A stretch of DNA of 64,000 bases, taken from positions 30,678,106-30,742,105 of the forward strand of contig OZ020303.1 in NCBI GenBank assembly GCA_963971305.1. The letters are read 5' to 3'. The DNA comes from Arcuatula senhousia. Lineage: Eukaryota; Mollusca; Bivalvia; Mytilida; Mytilidae. Below are positions 10,505-21,427 of this stretch, piece by piece. Position numbers and translations under genes: made by a program. The stretch's first letter is position 1; the number at the start of each line of letters is the position of its first letter. A model generated the notes under the pieces. That model was given only the letters and a program-made list of their open reading frames with translations. It ran no database searches and was not told where the DNA came from.

Positions 10505-12962
10505 AGAGGCTCCCAGGAGCCTGAATCGCTCACCTAGTCATGATGTCTACCCTATAAAAACTTTTGTAGAGCTAAAAAAGCTGAACATTTAAGCAAGCAA
10601 CAGCTTTTATCTATCTACTATGGTTTTCATTCTGTAGGTCCAAAACATGAAAAAATATTATTTTAGGGGCTATAACCCCTATATGGGGTCATCTGAAAGC
10701 TGAACCTAATGAAGACTTTTGAAGAGCTAAATGAGCTGAATGTTAAAGCAAGATACATCTTTTCTCTATCTGAAAAAGCTTTCATTCTATAAGCTAACAA
10801 CACTTTTTTTCATCTTTAAGGGGCTAAAACCCCTGTAAGAGGTAATATGCCAACTTCCACCCTATAAAGAATTCGTAAAGCTAAATGAGCTAAACATTTA
10901 AGCAATCATCAGCTTTTGTCTATCTACTATAGTTTCATTCTGTAGGTCAAAAACATATAAAAAAATATTTTATGGGCCGTTACCCCTATAAGGGGTTATT
11001 TGACAACTTCGACCCTATTGAGACTTTTGTATGAGTAAATGAGCAAAACATTTAAGAAAGCAACAGCTTTTCTCTATCTGCTATAGTTTTAATTCAATTG
11101 GCCAAACGCATGAAAAATGCTATTTTAGGGGCTGCAACCCCTATAAGGGGTCATCTGACAACTTCGACCCTATTGAGACTATTATAGAGCTGAATGAACT
11201 GAACATTAAAGCAAGCAACAGCTTTTCTCCATATGCTATAGTTTTCATTCTATAGGCCAAAAATATGAAAAAAAACTTAATTTAAGGGGCCGTAACCCCT
11301 TTAAGGGGTCATCTGAAAACTTCGACCCAATGGAAACTTTTGTAAAGCTAAATAAGCTGAACATTTAAGCAAGCAGCAGCTTCTCTCTTTCTGCTATAGT
11401 TCTCATTCCATAGGCCAAAAACAAGAAAAAACGTTATTTTAACTCTGTAACCCCTATAAGGGGTCATCTGACAACTTCGACCCTATGGAGACTTTTTGTA
11501 GAGCTAAATGAGCTCAACATTTAAGCAAGCAACAGCTTTTCTCTATCTGCAATACACTGTAAAAATGACGTTTAGGATTAGAACATGTGGAGAACGTGTT
11601 TAGTGTTAAACACGTTTAGGATTATGTTCTAAGTCTAAACACAATATTTACAAAACATGTTCTACATTAAACATGTATAGGTTTAGAACACGTTCTAAAC
11701 GGTAAAATAAAAACTAAACATGATAAAGCTAAACGCCTAAACATGTTCAGTGTAAACACGTTTAGGATTGAACATGATGTATGTTAAACATATTACATTT
11801 TAAACGGGTTAAGGAATAAAAAGTGACACTTTTTTATACTTCAGTCCATGGTTTAAACGTCAATGAGATGTGGAATGCATGGAATAAGTGTACGTGACAG
11901 TAAATTTATTTTTTTAAAAATCCACAATTATAGAAGACCGTGATCAAAGGTCACGTATTTAAACCTTAAACACGTTTAGGTGTTTAGGCTATATTATCTC
12001 CCTTCTTTGACTTTTTAATTATCAATATCTCATTAATTATTACAATACAACAATATATTTTTCTAATTAACATTTCAAAACTTATTTTGAATAATATTAT
12101 CTACTACGTATTTAAACCGAATGTTTTCATTTTTTTTCAAAAGTTGAAGTTGAATTTGTAAGAAGAAATTTATCAAGTCACCTTTTCAATTATTATTATC
12201 AGTAATTAAGGGTAACTATTCATCATATCATCAATTTAAATTAAGCTTGAGCCTGACATTTAACATCGGTACGATGAAACTAATGATGCAGGAAGAGCTA
12301 TTCCTCCACTATCTGTCGTTTGTAGAGGAGCTAAACAAACAATTAAAGTATAAAGCCTTTAAATAATTTACTAATTGAAATATAATGTCATATAATATCA
12401 CTTCAACACTTCCTAAACATGTTCTACACCTAAACACTTGCTAAACATGTTTAGGCTAAACATGTTCCCAAGTGGGCACACATTTGGTGTTTAGGATTAT
12501 GTTTAGATTCTAAACGTTTGTTTTTACAGTGTAGTTTTCATACTATAGGGCAAAACGTGAAAAAAAACGCTATTTTCACCTTTAAGGGGCCATAACCCCT
12601 ATAAGGGGTCATCTGACAACTTCTACCAAATGGATACTTTTGTAGAACTTTTGATCCTGATACAGAAAGGTGGCATCAGAATTTATCTTTCTCTTATACT
12701 TTTTAAATTACAAGCCAAAAACAGTAGTCTGACCCCCCGGTCTATTTTTAGCTACGGTGGCCATGTTTTTTGACAAATCAAAATCGAAACACAACTTTTG
12801 TGTAGAACACCCTAAGGATCAATCAAACCAAGTTTCATTAGATTTTGTTCAGTAGTCTCAGAGGAGAAGATTTTTGAAAAATTGTTAACAGACGACGACG
12901 ACAGACGAAGACGGACGCCAAGTGATGGTAATAGCTCACATGTACCTCGTTCAAGGTGAGCT
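10505..12962 (+). mobile_element. Family D, inner copy nested in the outer D
   Basis: A second left end (AGAGGCTCCCAGGAGCCTG, 7-bp hairpin arms) lies at 10505. A matching right end, a GACGACGACAGACG run followed by GATGGTAATAGCTCAC and AGGTGAGCT, lies at about 12885-12962. The outer core reads GCCAAAAACATGAAA before it and AAATGCTATTTTTCACC after it; joined, these restore the normal core. The inner copy has about seven core units and is split by the CACTG element at 11555. Confidence 0.7.
11555..12531. mobile_element. CACTG...CAGTG TIR element 1, TA target duplication
   Basis: The ends are CACTGTAAAAA and its complement, extending imperfectly to about 24 bp. TA stands at 11553-11554 and again at 12532-12533. 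The uninterrupted host is known from neighbouring D units (CTATCTGCTATAGTTTTCAT), so the 2-bp duplication is well supported. Both ends carry many copies of the palindromic motif CTAAACAYGTTTAG and half sites such as TAAACATG and GTTTAGGATT. The middle (about 11820-12400) is AT-rich with no transposase ORF. Subterminal motif arrays are typical of CACTA/EnSpm elements, whereas TA duplication is typical of Tc1/mariner. The superfamily is left open. Confidence 0.8.
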
Positions 12963-13562
12963 AAAAATGCTATTTTTCACCTTTAGGGGCCGTTACTCCT
13001 ATAAGGGGTCATCTGACAACTTCGACTCAATTGAAACTTTTGTAGAGCTTTTGATGCAGAAGCAGTAGCGAGGCATCAGATTTCATCTTTCTCTTAAACT
13101 TTTTTTTATTTACAAGCCAAAAACAGTAGTCTGACCCACTGGTCTATTTTTAGTAACGGCGGCCATGTTGTATGGACGGCGGTCACCATTTGTGCAATCT
13201 TGGTAGATGAAGTGTGCAAAGTTTCAAAGCTATCCCTTCAGTTGTTTCGGAGGAGAGGATTTTCAAAGAAAAGTTAACGACGACGACGGACGCCAAGTGA
13301 TGGCAAGAGCTCACATACGGGTCAGGTGAGCTAAAAAAGTGAGTATAACCAAAAAAATCTCTTAAAGTTCTTTGTAGTTGTTAATTTAAGCAATTTCCAG
13401 GCATCAAATTTAAAAGTTATTTTGTCCGAATTACAAAAGGGTTTCCGCATTATCACCAGAAAACTTCTGTTAACCAATTCTGTCATTTTCCGTTTATTTT
13501 TAAACCTTTATTCGTAAAATCATACTCAAATGTCATTTTTTTTCTATTGCTGGCGTAATGAC

Positions 13563-14018
13563 ACGTACGGCTCGCATTGTGGCAGCGCTATGCTTATCAG
13601 TAAAAGTCAACTTAAGAGTGCCCAAAACCCGACATCAGGTAAGGTCGTGTTGCCTACAGGGCGAATGAATGTGTTACCCTGGTGGTTGAATAGGATAGTC
13701 CTGCCTTTTAGTGCATAGTCGTTAGATTGCAATGCAGAAAAACTGACTATAAACACGCTAGAGTGCATCGTGTTTTGGAAAAATGTAAAGTATCTCGCAA
13801 GAAAAAGAACATTGTTGCAGGTCTCAATAAAAGTAGGAATTAAGTAGGCTAAATTGCCTGATCTTGTCGGCCGTTACTCCTTTTACAGTTGCAGTAAAAA
13901 CCCGTTTTTCCGATTGGCCTTGTGTTCCAATTTCCTCTACTCCGTCATCAATATATGTTCATTTTATTACCCCTTTCATGTTCATCTTCATGACATAGCC
14001 GAGTGAGTAAAGCATCAA
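13563..14018 (+). mobile_element. SINE-like family B copy 2
   Basis: Plus-strand copy. It has a degraded head (GGCAGCGCTATGC, CAGTAAAAGTC), GGTGGTTGAATAGG, TTGCAATGCAGAAAA, GCAGGTCTCAATAAAAGTAGG, AGGCTAAATT, CCGATTGGCCTTGTG, CTCTACTCCGTCATC, and TTCATGTTCATCTTC near the tail. It differs from the 53.6-kb copy at many positions, so it is old. The 62-codon ORF at 13530 is chance. Confidence 0.65.
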
Positions 14019-15121
14019 TTAATCAATTCTTGTGTAACTTGTTTTATGCAGTTGATGATGGTGGTGTATGCAATATAATATTTGCATCATGTTAAGATTG
14101 TGGTATATAAAACATATGAAAAAACTATTTTGTTGATCATCACTGGTCTGCACTTTCTGTGTTCAGTCTTTTGGTCGCTTTGAACTTTATCACTTAGGTT
14201 CTTTTATTTTAATCAAGAACCTATAAATCGCATCATGATACAGAGACATATACAAAACAAAATAACAACACACTTTACAAAGGATCAGAAATAACTGTAC
14301 TTTTATTTGAAAACAAAGAAAACATATAAGCGAAAGTTGCAAATACAATTTACGGTTTTCTTTTGTTATCATCATGCTGGATGGGAATTGAACTTTTTGA
14401 TTCTGTTTACATTTTTATATAGAAAAGAAAGTTATGAACTCAGTTGGTCATTGAACTGTATTTGATACTTTACTTGGTGAATTTATTCATTTGATTTCCT
14501 TTTTCGTGTTAATTAACAATAAAATTTTCCTAATTGAATAATATTTGAACAAAAAACGCAAATAACTCAACTTTCTTGGCATGTTTTATGGCAATCCAAC
14601 GCGGGCGTCAATCACACTCATTTCTTTAATTGTTGTAAAAAGAAGGCTGTAGTTTTTTAAATCGAAAACTCGACAACAATACTGGAAATAAAATCCTGGA
14701 TAGCTGAAAGCCGACTTCGACGTTAACATTTGGAAGAATCCACAATACATGAGAATGTTCGTTCAACGTCATTATGTTAGTAATTTAATAAAATTGTATG
14801 AACAAATCTAGAAATAAAACATTATAAAAAGCGTCGTAAAAGTCATAGAATCTTTCAATTTCGCAATTTTAAATATGGAATGAAATACAAATAAATAATA
14901 GACCTTCTGAAAATTTAGTTTATCTACATGAAACACCTTTTTAGCTTTTTATAAAGTAATAATTATAAAATCTTGTCGTTACATTAGTGATGGCTGCTTC
15001 GGCTGACCCCTTTGCAAAATTGAAAACGCGTTGAATATGATCTGCCTGATATAGCCGATTTAGCACTGGAGTGGATCACCAACTTAACTAACCTATTTCT
15101 ATCACATTTCCATTAAAGAAA
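14019..15121. other. No recognisable feature
   Basis: AT-rich unique sequence. Nothing supported. Confidence 0.5.
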
Positions 15122-15124
15122 TTA

Positions 15125-15167
15125 GGGGTAAATAAAACCAGACATATTTTCTGGCTTTATTTACCCC
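15125..15167. mobile_element. 43-bp near-perfect palindrome flanked by TTA (minimal MITE?)
   Basis: Arms GGGGTAAATAAAACCAGA and TCTGGCTTTATTTACCCC surround a 7-base loop, with one mismatch. TTA lies directly on both sides (15122-15124 and 15168-15170), as expected of a PIF/Harbinger target duplication. It could be two element ends joined after internal deletion, or an unrelated hairpin. Confidence 0.4.
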
Positions 15168-15170
15168 TTA

Positions 15171-16079
15171 TTTAATAGGCGTTGCTGCTTGGATTTTGAA
15201 ATAACAGTCGCAGAGATGGTCTATACCTAATTTCTTAGAATGAAGTTACTTAACAATTACAAGATAGTTCCTTTTTCAATGAATTCATGCTAGTTCTTTT
15301 AAATGCTTTTTCGAGATGGAATAAAATTTTAACAGAACCAAAACATTGACAAATGCAGATACGACAATGCAAGTTAAGTGTGAAAAAAAAACCATGACAA
15401 CAAATATATCCCTAAAAGTTATTTTTTAACAACGGTATCTTTATGATTTGTTCATCCTCTTACGAATTTGACCATCGATATTCTAATTATATACCATCTT
15501 TCCGGACACGGTGAATATGCCTAAGTAGCTATTAAATATTTCTAGATGAATTAACAATATTCATGCCTGTCACATCGAGTTTATTAACTAATGGAAAGCC
15601 ATTGACCATCGAATATCTTAACTTTAACATGTTAACAAATAACAAATGAAGCATTTTTGGGGGTTGCCAATAGTTATTGTGAGGGTTGATTTTATATTGT
15701 ATTTTTAAGATGAAATTGAACTAAATATATAATTGATCAATGAGTCTAACAATTTGATACAAAATTTCCAAAAATGTGACTTTTCTTTGTATAAAATTGA
15801 TGTTGCTTTCAATAAGTTTAACATAGATTTGAAAAGCACATAAAGATTACAGATTTATTCCTTATAAATCTAGTTCTAAAAATTCATAATTAATCTTCAT
15901 GGCTCCCAAATGAAACCCAAACAACCGATATAAATAATCCGTATATTCTTGGAAACAACACATGACTTTTTAATATGATACTATCGTCATACTTTTACTG
16001 CTAATTCGCTCTTGACGTAAAGGAGAGCGTTTTTATAAAATAAAAGTTTTATTTTCTTTTAATTCTCCAAAGTGGGAAT
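15171..16079. other. No recognisable feature
   Basis: AT-rich unique sequence. It has a short AAAATAAAAGTTTTATTTT palindrome near 16040. Confidence 0.5.
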
Positions 16080-16770
16080 AGGTGTTACCATAAAAGTTTT
16101 ATATTTAAGCCGTTATTTACGTCATTTGGAAACGTGCGTAAGATTTCCGACACCACAAAAACTATCAAATTACAGAAACTGTCAACATAAATTGTTATAT
16201 AAAAATGTTACATTAAAAAAACAGAGATGTGCTCATTTTCAGCGACGCTTTTGAAAAATATTGTTTACCATGGAATTTTTATTTACGTCAGTTGGAAAAG
16301 TGCGTAAGATTTCCGACAACACAAAAACTATAAAATTACAGAAAACTGTCAACTTAAATTCTTATATAAAAATTTTAAAGTGAAAAAAAACAGAGATGTG
16401 CTCATTTTAAGCGACGCTTTTGAAAATATTGTTTAACATGGTATTTTTATTTACGTCAGTTGGAAACGTGCGTAAGATTTCCGACAACACAAAAACTATC
16501 AAATTGCAGAAAACTGTCAACTTAAATTCTTATATAAAAATGTTAAAGTGAAAAAAAAAACAGAGATGTGCTCATTTTAAGCGACGCTTTTGAAAATATT
16601 GTTTGCCATGGTATTTTTTATTTACGTCAGTTGGAAACGTGCGTAAGATTTCACAATCAAAATAAAACCTATTAAATAACGGAAAACTGTATACAAAAAT
16701 TAATAATAAAAAGCAGAGGTTTGCTTATTTTAAAGCAACGTTTATAAAAATAGTGTTAATCGTGGTATGT
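16080..16770 (+). repeat. Satellite-like array, unit about 168 bp, about 4 units
   Basis: TATTTACGTCA recurs at 16114, 16280, 16449 and 16619. Each unit has GGAAACGTGCGTAAGATTT, ACAAAAACTAT, GAAAACTGTCAACTTAAATT, ACAGAGATGTGCTCATTTT and AGCGACGCTTTTGAAAATATTG. The second and third units are closest to each other. The last decays after GATTTC. No element ends flank the array, and SINE A begins about 90 bp later. Confidence 0.85.
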
Positions 16771-16861
16771 ATAGCCAAAATAAAAAAAAAAATTAGTGCA
16801 GCAAAACGAAAAATAAAATTGATCAGTTCACTATCTATACAAGTGGAAATCTGAAATCTAA

Positions 16862-17310
16862 TGAGTGAGTGAGTTGGTGTTTTACGCCCTTGCAACGCTA
16901 TATGGGTTATTTAAAGGCGATGGACATGAAAAGGATGAAAAAATGAACATGAAATGATGATGATTAATGAAATATGGGGTGGATGGGAAATAAAGGAATA
17001 GTAAATTTTTAAGAACCACAGGAAAATGGGGGATGTGGGTAGGGGGGGCGGAAAAATTAGCTATGTGGTGCACTAAAAGGGATCTTATACATGCATGAAG
17101 CGTGCATGGCACTCTCCACACACATTGGCCCACTATGGTCGGTGGTCAGGGTTTCCGTATTATAAACCTGACAACCCCCGGGGAGGAGGGCAACCCTATT
17201 CAGCCATCTAGGGACACACTTGGTCGCTCTGTTGCATGAGCACTGATCCGATGTCAGAATCCCAAGACCCTTAGTCGCCTCTTACGACAAGCTAGGCTCT
17301 GCTGCGGGCG
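16862..17310 (-). mobile_element. SINE-like family A copy 2
   Basis: Starts with the GAGTGAGTGAG tail, then TTGGTGTTTTACGCCCTTGCAACG, the ATGAACATGAAATGATGATG block, GGTGCACTA, GGCACTCTCCACACACATTG, GGTCAGGGTTTCCGTATTAT, and TAGTCGCCTCTTACGACAAG. It ends at GCTGCGGGC, about 30 bp short of the head seen at 34.8 kb. It runs straight into a different element remnant with GACGGACGGACAGACGG. Confidence 0.75.
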
Positions 17311-17390
17311 TGACGGACGGACAGACGGACATCTAGCGCAAACCTATAGTTTCCTTCGGCTTTCTCCGGTAGAGGTCTAAAAAGCAGAGA
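17311..17390. mobile_element. Remnant of a GACGG-type tandem-core element end
   Basis: GACGGACGGACAGACGGACA is followed by TCTAGCGCAAACC and a hairpin-like TTCCTTCGGCTTTCTCCGG. This resembles the ends of mollusc tandem-core elements. No partner end was identified. Confidence 0.3.
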
Positions 17391-17617
17391 TTTGCTCAGA
17401 AAAAGTTTAAAAAACTATGTTTATCGAGACATTGTGTGACTTTTTACTGTGCTAGTCCATATTTTTGTAAATGTAACTTACTTTCGACTTGGTTCAACAC
17501 TAGACCAAAAAATATAAACAAACTTATTATAAAAGATATATTTTTTGTTTTGTTTCGAAAAACGGTCGAACGGAACTATTAAGTTTTTAACGAACAATGA
17601 GACTAGATATAAAGAAG

Positions 17618-17760
17618 GTTTTTATACCCCACCAGTAAGAAAGAGGGCTTAATTGCAATCACCTTGTACGTCTGTCTGTCAGTCCGTCCGTCTGTTCGCA
17701 ACGTCCGTGCCTTCCCTTTTCAAGTCTTTCTGATAATTTTTAAGGTGAAAGACAAGAATA
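17618..17760 (+). mobile_element. Remnant of a tandem-core element (TCTGTCTGTCAGTCCGTCCG end)
   Basis: TTTTTATACCCCACCAGT is followed by a pyrimidine-rich GTCTGTCTGTCAGTCCGTCCG run and then GATAATTTTTAAGG. I know this start from bivalve repeats. The core has decayed and the far end is not visible. Confidence 0.3.
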
Positions 17761-17847
17761 TTTGCCTATCAGATTTCTCAGCTTTTACTGAACATGCTGA
17801 AGGTAGTGCATTTAAATATCGTACACAGATTTAGCATGATGAGTTGT

Positions 17848-17899
17848 ACGGTGCCTCCCCTTTCTAGATCAGTACGGTGCCTCCCCTTTCTAGATCAGC
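17848..17899 (+). repeat. 26-bp perfect tandem duplication
   Basis: Two identical copies of a unit beginning TACGGTGCCTCCCC and ending TAGATCAG. Identity suggests a recent local duplication. It lies in a chance ORF. Confidence 0.9.
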
Positions 17900-19447
17900 A
17901 TGCTTTGCATGACATGGTGCAACTAACTACCAATTTTAATACATTGGTAAATATTAATAATGCTCAAAAAGAAGTCTTCTTTTATCATTTATATTAAAAA
18001 AATTTAAAGTTATAAATGTGTATTTACTTATTAAAATTGTGTTTGAAATCTTTCCCTATCGAAAGTCAAATATATTACTATATAAACATATTGGGAGGGC
18101 GTTTTTCAATCTAATCCTACTTTTATGATTCTATTCAGGAATCACATTTGTCATAACCACACTGAACTTTTTATACTGGTAAAATCCGTAACAACTTTTA
18201 TCATTACATGTGAAGCATATGAATGTGGTTTTATAAAATAACAGATGTCATCTTCATACACGTGTCCTGACTTTGAATCTAAAGCCAGGCTAGGTCATTG
18301 ACCAGAATGTTGTAAGGCTTTAAGCTACCAAACATCTGTTTGCCTTTTAACTAAACACGAAAAAAAGGAAGTTTGAGTTGAGTCTTTTTGTTTGATATTC
18401 GAATAAAAGTCCTACCTAGCACTTTAAATAAACTACTTTTTACATGTACTTGTAAATAGCTACTGCATCGCTCGGCAATACAGTGTTTTCAATCTGGTCA
18501 ATAACAATATGTCTCACTTTTTTCAAAGTCAGATTGTCTGTTTTGTACTGATTTTGAGTGACTTCTTTGAATTGAGATATTTTTTCCGCTCTTAACTTTT
18601 AATCTTATTCTTTTCAAATTTTCATTATAATCAACAAGTTCTTTCCTTCGATACTTCTGGTTTTTTCCACCTTCCAATTATATTGACTCAAATGCTGCTG
18701 GTGAGAATTACTCTTTAATGTACGCATATACAACATGACGAAATTCCCAACTTTATTGATACGCATCTGTGTATTTGTATTTTACATAATAAAGACTATA
18801 AATAGGACGGATAAGTAGACCGAACTGAATATCCATAACTTAATTAATTTATTTATTTATACTTCAATTCTTGTAAATACATGTGCACACAGTTCTAAGT
18901 GAACTGAACATTGGACCTTGATCCTGAAAATAAAAGTTAGATAACACTATTTAGTTTGAACTTTTCAACTTCTTAACTCTTACTCAACTGCAATTATGTT
19001 AGAATTAAAAAAAAATAATAATCGTAGATCGACTTAAATTACAAAAGAATTGTTTTTTCTTCCGAATAAAATTGAATACTTTCTTTTGATGCATCATGTT
19101 ATCCCGATTATATTTCAAAGATCTTTACTGTAGTTTATGAGCGTAAAAGGATCATTAAATTAAATAAAGATTTACAGTATTCTATTCTCCTAAAATGTCC
19201 ATGAGAGAGCTGTTGAAAGAAAATAACCAGAATATTGTTGACGATGCGAAGAAAGATCTTTAAAATAAAATCTATATCAATTGTCTTTTCAGCACATAAA
19301 ATAAGTGGCAAAAGTGCTCTTAAAACTTGCAGTCAACAAAGCGAAGACAAAATCATTAGACATCGAAGACATAACACACCGTAACATCAACAAGTTCATA
19401 ATGATAAGAGCTCTTTGCTTATAGCAAAATAACATGGTTGTAAAGGT
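17900..19447. other. No recognisable feature
   Basis: AT-rich unique sequence. Nothing supported. Confidence 0.5.
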
Positions 19448-19540
19448 AGGTCAAATATTGCTTTACTCCCCAAGTAGCACGGCTATTTCAGGAAGATGAA
19501 CATGAAATTGGTAATAAAATGATGATGAAGTGGACAAAAC
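19448..19540 (-). mobile_element. SINE-like family B tail fragment
   Basis: TTGCTTTACTCCC, AGCACGGCTATTTCAGGAAGATGAACATGAAATTGGT and GATGATGAAGTGGA match the tail end of B. Everything beyond the first 95 bp is missing, a tail-anchored truncation. Confidence 0.55.
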
Positions 19541-19877
19541 AACCTCGCTGAATAACCAGCTAATGTTCTTTTAGAATAAAGCCTTTTTTAACTGCACTCT
19601 TTATTTCGTTTCTGTCACAGTAATTTGCCGTCTAGACTAAATATATTTGATTTTCAGAGTCCGAATCGGCCAGAGAAAGACGTTATTAACAGAAATACTG
19701 ACGTAAAACTATATTATTGCTATATATGTCCGATCGATGTGAACACTCAGACATTTTCTGAAACCCAGACTAATAAATCGAGGTTAAGAAGGATATTACA
19801 AGAAGTACATTATCCACATAGGTTCCTGCTTACAAAAAAAGAATAGAATGAGATGTAAAATATAAATACAACGGAAG

Positions 19878-20096
19878 ATCGTAATAAGAGGAAGACTTGG
19901 GTCCATAAATTCTAGCGAGATGGCACAATTAATTCGCTAACCTTCCCTATCTCTCTCCCCCTTTTTCTGGTCTCGCACCCACACACAAGCACACATGAAT
20001 AATAGTAATGAAACATCGTAATGAAAGAGGAAGACTCAGTCCCGTAATTCTGGAGAATATGTACTATTAATTCTCACTTTACCTCTCCCCTTCTTG

Positions 20097-20140
<44 letters not shown>
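19878..20140 (+). repeat. Diverged tandem duplication with (TC)n microsatellite
   Basis: Two related halves: ATCGTAATAAGAGGAAGACT...TTAATTCGC...CCTATCTCTC near 19878-19970 and ATCGTAATGAAAGAGGAAGACT...TTAATTCTCAC...CCTCTCCCC near 20020-20095. The second ends in an uninterrupted CT run at about 20104-20139. The microsatellite appears to have grown from the pyrimidine-rich end of the unit. Confidence 0.6.
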
Positions 20141-20142
<2 letters not shown>

Positions 20143-21087
20143 AAAACACTTGTTTCTTTCACACATTGCTACATCCAGCTACCAATTAATAGGACAATAC
20201 TGAGGACAATGACTTGTCACTGAGAGTTTCACCTCAGCTATAATGAAGATAACAATCAATTGATCATCTATTATTCCTGTCATTTGGTAAAAAACTGGGT
20301 TGTTTATAGAAGTGAGAGGAATCCAAATCAGCAGACATCGATAGGATAATGATTGCTGTCATATCAAGATACCTTAACAAAGATAAATGCCCACAAATTT
20401 AGTCCTCGTAATTGATGTTTCGTCTGTTGAGAATTTATACCAGACAATTAAGATTCTTCTGTTCCGAGAATAAAACCATGTAATTTCAGAGGAAACTAAA
20501 ACACAAACTATAATCTCCTTTTTGGTCATTTGCATGGTAATGACTTGGGTTTTATGATGAATAGTTCGGAGAGAAAAATGTTTTCACAATTTTGTTTTAA
20601 TATCATCTATTTGCATATTAATAAAATGATAAATCTTGTTATTTTCGGACGATAATAATAAAATCATATATTTCTATAATAGAAAGGAGATCACATTTTT
20701 TAGTCCACACCAACGACCTTAATATATTAATGTTATTTCAACATATCGCAATTACAACTCCAGCGTGAAAGACAATTGTTCAGACGTTGTTAAAAAGCAA
20801 ACAAGAAAGAGAGTTCAAACATTGTTTGTTCGGTTGCACATGCTCATTTTTATCAAAGATCTTATTTATTTATAGCTGCTCGTTTGTTTCGTCGTTTAAT
20901 TTCTTTTCATTATACTCTTTACAGAATCTCAACACACCCAATATAGTGCAACCGGTGTTGATTCCTCTTTTCGAACTTTTGCGAAAGGAAACATTCTGTA
21001 CGACATGAAACATCTTGGGACGTTCGTTGTTGTATCCATCAATACATTTTATACACCTCGCTATACTCAAAATACATGATACATAGC
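20141..21087. other. No recognisable feature
   Basis: AT-rich unique sequence. Overlapping short ORFs on both strands at 20.8-21.0 kb show no motif. Confidence 0.5.
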
Positions 21088-21090
21088 TTA

Positions 21091-21424
21091 GGGACCGACC
21101 ATTTAACTTGAAAGGGGGGGGCCTTGGTTTTTTCCTAAAAAAATATTTTGAAAATGATTATTGAAAATGATTTTTGATGAAAAAAATATTTTGGCAGCAG
21201 AGGGTAAGAAAAAAAAATATTCTGAAGAAGAATTTCTGCCATATAAAATAATGCTAATAATAAAAAAAAATATTCTGTCGCGACGCTTTCAAAAAAAAAA
21301 ATTCTGTCTTCACTCGTCTTGACGCATTCACAAAATAATTTTTTTTTCGCGCTTTGCGCGGAAAAAAAATTTCTGGCCAAAACAAAAAACCAAGGCCCCC
21401 ATTTCAAGTTAAATGGTCCGTCCC
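21091..21424. mobile_element. PIF/Harbinger-like MITE, TTA-flanked, copy 1
   Basis: The 334-bp element has TIRs of about 40 bp beginning GGGACSGACCATTTAACTTG and continuing to GGGCCTTGGTTTTTT. TTA flanks both ends (21088-21090 and 21425-21427). The interior is rich in A/T runs with AATATTCTG motifs and a GCGCTTTGCGCGG palindrome. A second copy lies at 44675. It contains no transposase; the 90-codon minus-strand ORF is low-complexity K/F sequence. Confidence 0.75.
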
Positions 21425-21427
21425 TTA

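Larger units (their letters stand above)
9269..13332 (+). mobile_element. Family D, outer copy: Helentron/Pearl-like tandem-core element
   Basis: The left end is AGAGGCTCCCACGAGCCTG, a hairpin with 6-bp arms, followed by AATCGCTCAC. The right end is a GACGACGGACGCC run, GTGATGGCAAGAGCTCAC and GGTCAGGTGAGCT. Between them lies a tandem core of about 160-170 bp per unit. Each unit carries GAGCTAAATGAGCTGAACA, a CTATCTGCTATAG motif and the palindrome CCCCTATAAGGGG. No ORF of note is present, so the element is non-autonomous. It is interrupted by a C copy (10247-10397) and a second D (10505-12962). The same ends on the opposite strand at 61869-62935 confirm the boundaries. The Helentron assignment is inference from architecture. 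Confidence 0.7.

Noticed and set aside
9269..13332. CRISPR-like regular repeats
   Set aside because: Units are about 165 bp, contiguous and without short spacers. The genome is clearly eukaryotic.
19625..19846. 73-codon ORF preceded by a TTGATTTTCAG acceptor-like site
   Set aside because: A pyrimidine-AG match is common in AT-rich DNA, and the product has no recognisable domain.
20104..20139. CT run as a possible promoter element
   Set aside because: It is a simple microsatellite at the end of a duplicated pyrimidine-rich unit. No start site or gene follows.
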